64,000 nt of DNA, taken from positions 1 to 64,000 of the forward strand of contig JAIOAQ010000001.1 of NCBI GenBank assembly GCA_019873735.1, written 5' to 3'. Position 1 is the stretch's first letter. Each line of letters opens with the position of its first letter. This document shows, piece after piece, positions 52,070 through 58,920 of the stretch. Below the pieces are notes generated by a model. It saw only the letters and a program-made list of their open reading frames with translations, was not told the DNA's origin and did not search any database. The stretch comes from Chloroflexota bacterium (lineage in GTDB: Bacteria > Chloroflexota > Anaerolineae > Anaerolineales > Villigracilaceae). The position numbers and the translations under genes were made by a program.

Positions 52070-55000
52070 TCACCACGAAGGATTTAGCGTCCACAGTCCA
52101 CCGTCCGCGGTCTCTCCCACCTCCACCACCACCTCCGTCCCCTCGCCGGGGCGGGAGCGGACCTCGATGCGGCCGCCCAGGGCCTCCAGGCGTTCGCGCA
52201 TCTGACGCAGCCCCAGGTGACCCTCGCGCTCCAGGCGCGGCAGGTCGGCGGGGTCGAAGCCTACGCCGTCGTCGCGCAGGGTCAGGCGCACGCCGGTGGT
52301 GAGGTCGAATCGCACCCAGACGGTGCGGGCGCAGGCGTGACGGGCGACGTTGTGTAGGCCCTCCTGCAGGATGCGGAAGAGCGCCGGCTCCAGGGCCGCA
52401 GGCAGGGCAGAGCGGTCTCCTTCCACTTCGAGCGAGATGTGCAGTTGATTCTGCTCGCCGAATTCGCCCAGGAAACGCTCCAGCGCGCCCCAAAAGCCCA
52501 ATTCCTCCAGCGCCACCGGGCGCAGGGCGAAGATGGCGCGGCGGACTTCGCGAATCTTCTCGCCGAGCAGGTGATAGAGAGCCTCCAGTTCGACCTTTGC
52601 CTGCGGCGGGTCCTGTTCCACCAGGGTCTGCCAGCGGCGCACCTGCAGGCGCAGCGCGGCCAGGTCCTGCGCCAGGCCATCGTGGATTTCACGGGCGATG
52701 CGGCGGCGCTCCTCGGCGATGGCCTCCTCCTCCGAGCGACGGGCCTTCTCGGCGGTCAGGTCCTCGACGACCAGGATGCAGCGCCGCGGGTCGCGACCCG
52801 CAGCCGGCGCGACGCTCAGCCGCAGGGGGAAGGAAGTGCCGTCACAGCGGCGGCCGTTCGTCTCCAGGGCGACCGTCTCGCCCTTCCCCAGGGCCAGGCG
52901 GCAGCGTTCGAGCGCCTCGGCGGGCAGCAAAGCGGTCAGGTCGGCGGAGGTTTGCGGCGGGCAGCCGAAGAGGCTCAACCAGCGCGGGTTAACGTGCCGC
53001 AGGACGGGCGGCTGCTGGCCGAAATCCGCCTCGCACACGCCGACCGGGGCGCGCTCGAACAGGGTGCGGAAGCGTTCCTCGCCGGCGCGCAGCGCGGCCA
53101 CATAGCGCATGCGGCTGCCGACGTAGAAGGAAATCAGCCCCAGCACGAAGAGCGCCACCAGCAGACGGAACCACCAGGTCTGCCAGAAGGCCGGCTCGAT
53201 GACCACCGTCACGCTCGCGCCGGTCTCGTTCCATACGCCGTCGTTGTTGCTGGCGCGCACGCGGAAGACGTAGCGGCCGGGCGGCAGGTTGGTGTAACCG
53301 GCATAGCGGCGCGTCCCGCAGTAGACCCAGTCGGGATCGAAGCCCTCCAGGCGGTAGGCGTACTGATTGCGCGCCGGGTCGGTGAAATCGAGGGCGGCGA
53401 ACTCGAAGGCGAAGAAGTTTTCACCCGGGGCGAGGTGGATTTCCGTCATGTTTTGCAGATCGGCCTCGAAAGCGCGCGGCTGATCGAAGACGCGGAAGAC
53501 AGTCAGCACGACCGGCGGCGGCAGTGGATTGCCGCCCAGGCGGTCGGGGTAGAAGGCGTTGAAGCCGCGCAGGCCGCCAAAGAACATCTCGCCATCGGGG
53601 GCGCGCCAGGCAGCGCCGATGATGAAGGCGCTGCTTTGCAGACCGTCGCTCTCGGTGTAGGCGCGCACCGCGCCCGATTGCGGATCGAAGACCGCCAGCC
53701 CGCCGGCCATGGTCGCCAGCCAGAGCCGATCCTGTTCATCGCCCAGCATGGCGACGATGGACTCATCCGGCAGGCCCTCGGCCACGCCGTAGGCGCTGAA
53801 GACCGGCTCGCAGGCCGCCGGCGCGCCGCACGGCCAGTCCAGGCGGTTCAGGCCGCTGTGTGTGCCGATCCACAGGCGCCCCTGCCCATCCTGATAGAGC
53901 GACCAGACGAAATCGTGGCTCAGGCTGTCGGGGTTAGAAGCGTCGGCGCGGTATTGGGTGAAGGCAACCCGCGACGGGTCGAAGCGCACCAGACCGTTGT
54001 AGGTGCCCAGCCAGAGGGCGCCGTCGTCGCTCTCCAGCAGGGCGCGCACGCCGTAGGTGTTGGGGAAGCCGTTTTCCCCGTCGTAGGCGTAGCGGACGAA
54101 GGCGCGCGTGCGCGGGTCGAAGCGCAGCAGGGCGCCGGGTTCTTCGGTGCCGATCCAGAGATACCCCTGCCGGTCTTCCAGGATGCTCTTGACCGCCCCG
54201 CCGCCCTCCCAGGTGAAATGCTCGAAGCGTTCGGCGCGGCGGTCGAAGCGGTCGAGGCCGGACTGGGTGCCGATCCACAGATCGCGGCGCGAATCCTCGT
54301 AGAGGGCGGTGACGTGGTCGTGGGAGAGGCTGGTCGGGTCGTCAGGGTTGTGGCGGAAGTGGGTCACCTGACCGGTACGGCGGTCGAAGCGCTGCAGGCC
54401 GCCATCGTGCAGGCCGGCCCAGAGGAAGCCCTGCGAATCCTTGAGCACCGCCCCAACGCTGGAGGTGGCGTAATGCTCGAAGCGCAGGCGCGTGCGCGGG
54501 TACTGGTTCACACCGCCGCCCTCGGTGGCGATCCACAGGTTGCGGCTGCGGTCCTGGAAGAGGGCGCTCACGGCGTCGTGGCTCAGGCTGGCCGGGTCGA
54601 GCGGATCGTGGCGGTAGGTCTCCAGCCGGGCGTAGGCCGGGTCGTAGCGATAGAGGCCATCGCGCGCCCCCACCCAAAGCATCTCGCCATCCCAGAGCAA
54701 GGCCGTGACGGTATGCCCGCCCAGCGGCTCGTAGAAGTGGGTGAAAGCGCGGCGCTGACGGTCGAAGCGCGCCAGTCCGCCCCGCTCCGGCTGATGGTAG
54801 TTGCCCATGCCGACCCACAGGGCGCCATCCGGGGCGAGAGCCAGAGCGGTGATCCGCTCCGGGGCGGGCGCGCCCGGCGGCGGGTCCGGATAGGAGACGA
54901 AGCGGCCGGCGCGCGGGTCGAGGGCCGCCAGTCCGCCGTACTCCGTCCCGATCCAGAGCGTGCCTTCGGCGTCGAACAGGAGGGCGCTGACGTGGTCATC

Positions 55001-55531
55001 GGGCAAACTGGCGGGGTCAGAGGGGTCGTGCAGGTACTGGGTGAAGGTGCCGCCGGACGGCTCGTAGCGGAAGAGGCCGCTGCCGGCGGTGCCGATCCAG
55101 AGGTTCCCGGCGGCGTCCTCGGCGAAGGCGCGCACCGATTCGTAGACTTCGGGATAGTGGACGAAGCCCGCGCCGGCCGCATCGTAGCGGTCGAGACCGC
55201 TGACCGTGCCGATCCACAGGTTGCCGCGGCTGTCCTCGAACAGGGCGTTGACCGTGTCGTTGACCAGCGAAGCGGGGTCGCCGCGGCGGTGGTGGAAGTT
55301 GACGAAGGTATAGCCGTCGTAGCGGCTCAAGCCCCCCTGCGTGCCGAACCAGAGATAGCCGGTCTGATCCTGCAGGATGCAGTTGACCATGGCGTGCGGC
55401 AGGCCGTCGGCAGGGGTGAGGTGGCTGAAGCGGATGTGGGCAGATTGGGCACGGGCGGGGGTGAGGGGGAGCAGGCCGAGGGCCAGGGCGAGCAGGAGAC
55501 GCCAGAAGGCAGGGAAGCGTTTGAATTGCAT
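52070..55531 (-). CDS. Giant sensor histidine kinase: two-component propeller, Y_Y_Y, PAS, HisKA_3
   Basis: 1153 aa from the ATG at 55531. Signal peptide (about 1-28, ending T-P-A-R-A-Q), then about 14 two-component propeller repeats (for example LWFGTQGGLSRYDG and LWIGTHSGLNRLD), giving two seven-bladed propellers. A Y_Y_Y domain follows (YAYRLEGFDPDW, then Y-T-N-L-P-P-G-R-Y-V-F), one membrane helix, a PAS domain and a HisKA_3 dimerisation domain with phospho-acceptor His950 in REIHDGLAQ. The HATPase ends with G-L-R-Q-M-R-E-R. The architecture is that of Bacteroides-type glycan sensors without the hybrid receiver. It signals to the adjacent regulator. Confidence 0.92.
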   Translation of the reverse strand: MQFKRFPAFWRLLLALALGLLPLTPARAQSAHIRFSHLTPADGLPHAMVNCILQDQTGYLWFGTQGGLSRYDGYTFVNFHHRRGDPASLVNDTVNALFEDSRGNLWIGTVSGLDRYDAAGAGFVHYPEVYESVRAFAEDAAGNLWIGTAGSGLFRYEPSGGTFTQYLHDPSDPASLPDDHVSALLFDAEGTLWIGTEYGGLAALDPRAGRFVSYPDPPPGAPAPERITALALAPDGALWVGMGNYHQPERGGLARFDRQRRAFTHFYEPLGGHTVTALLWDGEMLWVGARDGLYRYDPAYARLETYRHDPLDPASLSHDAVSALFQDRSRNLWIATEGGGVNQYPRTRLRFEHYATSSVGAVLKDSQGFLWAGLHDGGLQRFDRRTGQVTHFRHNPDDPTSLSHDHVTALYEDSRRDLWIGTQSGLDRFDRRAERFEHFTWEGGGAVKSILEDRQGYLWIGTEEPGALLRFDPRTRAFVRYAYDGENGFPNTYGVRALLESDDGALWLGTYNGLVRFDPSRVAFTQYRADASNPDSLSHDFVWSLYQDGQGRLWIGTHSGLNRLDWPCGAPAACEPVFSAYGVAEGLPDESIVAMLGDEQDRLWLATMAGGLAVFDPQSGAVRAYTESDGLQSSAFIIGAAWRAPDGEMFFGGLRGFNAFYPDRLGGNPLPPPVVLTVFRVFDQPRAFEADLQNMTEIHLAPGENFFAFEFAALDFTDPARNQYAYRLEGFDPDWVYCGTRRYAGYTNLPPGRYVFRVRASNNDGVWNETGASVTVVIEPAFWQTWWFRLLVALFVLGLISFYVGSRMRYVAALRAGEERFRTLFERAPVGVCEADFGQQPPVLRHVNPRWLSLFGCPPQTSADLTALLPAEALERCRLALGKGETVALETNGRRCDGTSFPLRLSVAPAAGRDPRRCILVVEDLTAEKARRSEEEAIAEERRRIAREIHDGLAQDLAALRLQVRRWQTLVEQDPPQAKVELEALYHLLGEKIREVRRAIFALRPVALEELGFWGALERFLGEFGEQNQLHISLEVEGDRSALPAALEPALFRILQEGLHNVARHACARTVWVRFDLTTGVRLTLRDDGVGFDPADLPRLEREGHLGLRQMRERLEALGGRIEVRSRPGEGTEVVVEVGETADGGLWTLNPSW

Positions 55532-55627
55532 CGTGCTTACCCAATAGAAGACTGACGAGAAATCCACAGATTTCACAGATCGGGAAATCTGTAGGTGAAC
55601 CCTGCTGACGTGTATGACCGCTAAAGT

Positions 55628-55867
55628 CTATTCCTCCAGGCCGAAATAGCGGAAAAACAACTCCTTCGATCGCTGTGCGCCTGCCTCGGTCAGGACAAGG
55701 GTCGGTTTCTTGTCCATCGGGTCGCTGATGTAGCCTTTCTGGTGCAGCCGCTGCAATGTTTCCAGGTCCAGGCCCTTCCAGGCGCGGGTGGCAAAGGCAT
55801 CGCTGGATGTGGTCAGGTAGAGCAACGCCAGCACCATGTCATCTACTTTGTCCTGGTCGTATTTCAT
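55628..55867 (-). CDS. DUF6429-like small protein
   Basis: 79 aa, soluble. It matches the DUF6429 pattern: DDMVLALLYLTTS near the N-terminus, RAWKGLDLETLQRLHQKGYISDP and K-x-T-L-V-L-T-E-A-G toward the C-terminus, a small winged-helix-like fold. Function unknown; the shape suggests nucleic acid binding. The base composition is more ordinary than in the flanking GC-rich blocks. A weak ribosome-binding site (AAGG) precedes the ATG. Confidence 0.8.
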   Translation of the reverse strand: MKYDQDKVDDMVLALLYLTTSSDAFATRAWKGLDLETLQRLHQKGYISDPMDKKPTLVLTEAGAQRSKELFFRYFGLEE

Positions 55868-55903
55868 GCCTTCGACCTTGCTCCTTTGCGGTATACGCCG
55901 CGT

Positions 55904-56428
55904 TTAAATCATCTTTTCCATGTTTTCCGGAGATGAGTGTTTGCCCGTTCCGGGATCGAAAACGCAATCATCGCGGTAGCAATAATATAGTTGGGCCCAA
56001 TTGTAAACTTTTCTTTTCCAAACAGGCATGTTCTTTCTTGTTTTTTGTGCATCATAAAATGCAACGAGAAATGGAATGAGCAGAGGGGGAATTACTCCAA
56101 TCATACAAGATATTTCCGGTTTCATCCAAAAATTAAGGAAAGTTGATGTAACAGGCGGAATTACGACAAGGGCGGTAAAACCTGAAATCATTGCACATGC
56201 TAAAACCAAGATGGTACCAAAGCACCCCCATTCCTTTAACGTTTTGCTTCTTGGTCTTTCTGGGGGACTTAACCTATCTGCCAATTGAGTTGTAGAGACC
56301 ACTGATCCGCTGCCGAAAGCGTAACCATTAACAGTGTAATCGGTAACCGTTGTGTTGCCGGTGACTATTGCCGTGACCTTTTGTATCTGGTCGTCTTTTC
56401 TACATCTTGGACAGACAATGTGTTCCAT
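55904..56428 (-). CDS. Zinc-ribbon, two-helix membrane protein of unknown function
   Basis: 174 aa from the ATG at 56428 (AAGGAG nearby). Residues 5-8 are C-P-R-C, and the C-terminal region has YYCYRDDCVFDPG, so a split zinc ribbon is possible. Between lie two hydrophobic segments (about 72-95 and 105-125). The R-D-D-x-V-F-x-P-G ending is shared with a family of small membrane proteins that I remember from Actinobacteria and Chloroflexota, without known function. It was probably co-transcribed with, or lies just upstream of, the DUF6429 gene. Confidence 0.65.
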   Translation of the reverse strand: MEHIVCPRCRKDDQIQKVTAIVTGNTTVTDYTVNGYAFGSGSVVSTTQLADRLSPPERPRSKTLKEWGCFGTILVLACAMISGFTALVVIPPVTSTFLNFWMKPEISCMIGVIPPLLIPFLVAFYDAQKTRKNMPVWKRKVYNWAQLYYCYRDDCVFDPGTGKHSSPENMEKMI

Positions 56429-56554
56429 TTGCGGTCTCCTTGTATGGGTTGATGGGATAACAGCCGGTTTCATGGGCATTGCCGGGGCGGGGAAGATGTT
56501 TCAGCCGCAACCTGGCTTCAGCCCGTGTTTTGTATTCTGAACATCGTGCTTTTG

Positions 56555-57169
56555 TCATATCGCTCCCAGGAGAGCAAACAAACCAAACCCCGTAATGATT
56601 GCACCAGAGATTCTGTTAACCCACTGCAACCCGCGCTGGTTGAATTTTCCCCGAAGTATTCCCAGACCGCTGCTCAAAAGGAGCCACCACAGGGCCGAGC
56701 CGATGAAAACGCCCAATACCAGAATTCCTGCCGACGCATAGTCTCCTTTTGTGTTTGCCAGGCCCAAACCTGCAAATATAGCCGTAAAGGAAAGGATGGT
56801 GATTGGATTGGTGAGAGTTAGAAAAAACGTTGAGGCATAGGCGTCAATGAGTCTGCTTCCTTTAGCCAGGGCTGCCTGTTCGACGGGTTGGGCCAGCAAG
56901 GTCTTGAGGCCTAAGTAGCAAAGAAACGCACCGCCGACAAGTTGCAGCCATATTTGTTGACGGACCAGGAAGTTTGATATGAAGGTGAGACCAAAGCCGG
57001 CAATGCAACCATAGATTGCGTCGGCGGTGGCGGCGCCCAGTCCAGAAACAAGGCCCGATGTACGTCCTTCGGCCAGTGTGCGGCGTATGCATAACATGCC
57101 GATAGGCCCAACGGGGGCGGCAATTGAAAAGCCAATGGCGAGCCCCCTGAGCAAAAAAGTGATATCCAT
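56555..57169 (-). CDS. LysE/RhtB family exporter
   Basis: 204 aa with six hydrophobic helices. It has the family start FLLRGLAIGFSIAAPVGPIGMLCIRRTL and the N-P motif in FFLTLTNPITILSF. LysE proteins export amino acids or related small molecules. The start at 57169 follows GGAGAATGG. The coding sequence lies 34 bases downstream of the CPBP protease gene on the same strand. Confidence 0.9.
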   Translation of the reverse strand: MDITFLLRGLAIGFSIAAPVGPIGMLCIRRTLAEGRTSGLVSGLGAATADAIYGCIAGFGLTFISNFLVRQQIWLQLVGGAFLCYLGLKTLLAQPVEQAALAKGSRLIDAYASTFFLTLTNPITILSFTAIFAGLGLANTKGDYASAGILVLGVFIGSALWWLLLSSGLGILRGKFNQRGLQWVNRISGAIITGFGLFALLGAI

Positions 57170-57203
57170 CCATTCTCCAGATTGGGCGAAAATGAAGCCC
57201 AGG

Positions 57204-58010
57204 TCACGATTCATCCACCGGCTGCCGCTTGCCCGGAATCCTTGCGAATCGCTGCGGACCATAAACGAGAAGGAGTATCAGGGCAGTAACAGTCGTGACG
57301 CCGACAACGAAGATGTAAGACGACACAAAAACGCCCATCTCAAGCAAGATAAATGCGACCGTGTTGGACATGGCGTGGAAGACGCTCACGAAGAACAGGC
57401 TGCCCCTGGTGTTCAGGTACAGCCAGGTATAGATCACGGTCAGGGATAGGCTGAAGAGGAGTTCGCCGTACCACGGCAGGCCGGACATCGGCGAGGACGG
57501 ATTCAGCATCAGCGGCAAGTGCCATAGGCTCCACAACACCCCCATGAGGAAAGCAATGGTCAGGTCGGGGTACTTCGCTTGCAGGCGAGGCAATGCAAAG
57601 CCGCGCCAGCCAATCTCTTCCCAGACATTGGAGAGCAGCATGGTCACGAACAGCGGAAGCAAATTGATCCACGGAAATTTGTCGAGCGCCGGAATGGCCT
57701 GGCCAAAAAACGCCCCCACCCCGAGGGCAACCGCCGCGGCGACAAACCAGAAGCCAAAGGCGAATACAAACCACCAGGCCGATGCGCGCAACTGAAACAG
57801 GGGCGCAAATAAGTTTCGCAGGTTGTCTTTTTTCTCGAATATCAGAATGACAATTACCGCCGCCAGCGTTGGCCCTGCGCCGCCCAGGAGGCTGAATAGC
57901 GGGCTGTCAAAGGGAAACGCCCCCCGCGCATGCAATGTTTGCGGAATCCAGCCCAGCCAGGAGATGACAAAGGCGAGAACATAAAACCACAGAACCGGAT
58001 GTTTTTTCAT
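57204..58010 (-). CDS. CPBP family intramembrane metalloprotease
   Basis: 268 aa with about eight hydrophobic segments. The Abi/CPBP motifs are complete: EEIGWRGFALPRLQ, then WSLWHLPLM, and a last helix with His in V-S-V-F-H-A-M-S-N-T. Relatives process prenylated proteins (Rce1-like) or act in bacteriocin immunity. AAAGGAG defines the ATG at 58010. It is divergent from the GntR regulator with 181 bases between them. Confidence 0.92.
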   Translation of the reverse strand: MKKHPVLWFYVLAFVISWLGWIPQTLHARGAFPFDSPLFSLLGGAGPTLAAVIVILIFEKKDNLRNLFAPLFQLRASAWWFVFAFGFWFVAAAVALGVGAFFGQAIPALDKFPWINLLPLFVTMLLSNVWEEIGWRGFALPRLQAKYPDLTIAFLMGVLWSLWHLPLMLNPSSPMSGLPWYGELLFSLSLTVIYTWLYLNTRGSLFFVSVFHAMSNTVAFILLEMGVFVSSYIFVVGVTTVTALILLLVYGPQRFARIPGKRQPVDES

Positions 58011-58151
58011 GTTTTCTCCTTTCACGGATAGATTGCACCGATTTTTGCGTCATCTGCGACATCTGTGGATGATTTCGCAATCCATCATACACGCGCCCCG
58101 CCTCAGCGTCAAGCGCCCGGAAACCGCCTTCTCTCCATCGCCTTTCCGTGC

Positions 58152-58157
58152 TATAAT
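58152..58157 (+). promoter_or_regulatory. -10 element of the glycyl radical enzyme operon
   Basis: A perfect TATAAT whose likely transcription start is near 58164, about 28 bases before the regulator's ATG. The -35 (near 58129) is poor, suggesting need for regulation or an activator. Confidence 0.55.
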
Positions 58158-58164
58158 CTGGCTG

Positions 58165-58177
58165 GTGGTTTTACCAC
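58165..58177 (+). promoter_or_regulatory. FadR-subfamily operator over the operon start site
   Basis: GTGGT-TTT-ACCAC is a perfect 5-bp inverted repeat around three bases. Its core, 58166-58176, fits the FadR-subfamily consensus T-n-G-T-n-n-n-A-C-n-A at every fixed position. It covers the predicted transcription start just behind the TATAAT, so binding should repress the operon, with the regulator as its first gene. Confidence 0.65.
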
Positions 58178-58191
58178 AGAAAGCGCCAGCC

Positions 58192-58917
58192 ATGGAGTCT
58201 GCCCTGTTTGAGCCTTTGCGCGTCCCCAGCCTGAAAGAGGCCTGCATTCAGCGCCTGGAGGGCCTCATCCTCTCCGGGGAACTGAAAATCGGCGAGCGCC
58301 TGCCGCCCGAACGCGAGTTCGCCGCCCGCCTGGGGGTCAGCCGGCCGGTGCTGCACGAAGCGCTGGTGGACCTGGACGCCAAGGGCCTGGTGCGCATCGT
58401 CCCGCGCCGCGGCGTCTTCGTCAACGATTATCGCCGCGCCGGTTCGATGGCCATCCTGACCTCCCTGCTCGATTATCACAACGGTCAACTCGATCCCTCC
58501 TTCACCCAGAGTTTGCTCGATACGCGCCTGTTGCTCGAAAGCGAGACTGCCCGCCTGGCCGCTCTCCACCGCAGCGACGAGCACCTGCGCGAATTCCGTG
58601 ACCTGCTGACCCAGGAGCAGGAGGCCGCCTGCTGCGACCCGCAGACTCTCACCAGCCTGGATTTCGACTTCCACCTGCTCATCGCCATTGCCTCCGGCAA
58701 TCTCATCTACCCCCTGCTGATCAATTCCTTCAAAAGCGTCTACACCAGCCTGACCGGCGCCTTCTTCCGCAAGTATTACGGCTCGCCGGTCGTGGAGACC
58801 GTCCATCAGTACCATCGCCGCCTGGTCGAGGCCATCGCGCGCCGCGCCGCAGAAGAAGCCGTCGGTATCATGCGCGAGATGCTGGCCCACGGCGAAACCT
58901 ACCTGAAAGGAGAATGA
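58192..58917 (+). CDS. FadR-subfamily (GntR/FCD) transcriptional regulator
   Basis: 241 aa from the ATG at 58192; upstream extension of the frame runs through the promoter and is not coding. The winged helix (about 12-78) has LPPEREFAARLGVSRPVLHEAL and GLVRIVPRRGVFV. The FCD domain (about 90-238) shows the metal-binding pattern, with D-T-R-L-L-L-E, D-F-D-F-H and Q-Y-H-R-R-L histidines. FCD regulators usually sense organic acids. It precedes the glycyl radical enzyme gene by 3 bases and very probably controls it and itself. Confidence 0.93.
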   Translation: MESALFEPLRVPSLKEACIQRLEGLILSGELKIGERLPPEREFAARLGVSRPVLHEALVDLDAKGLVRIVPRRGVFVNDYRRAGSMAILTSLLDYHNGQLDPSFTQSLLDTRLLLESETARLAALHRSDEHLREFRDLLTQEQEAACCDPQTLTSLDFDFHLLIAIASGNLIYPLLINSFKSVYTSLTGAFFRKYYGSPVVETVHQYHRRLVEAIARRAAEEAVGIMREMLAHGETYLKGE

Positions 58918-58920
58918 CTC

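Noticed and set aside
52439-55555. A 1038-codon open frame on the plus strand opposite the histidine kinase
   Set aside because: It is the antisense shadow of a GC-rich repeat gene. Its translation is low-complexity Ala/Gly/Gln/Arg/Val without domains, while the minus strand has propeller, PAS and kinase motifs.
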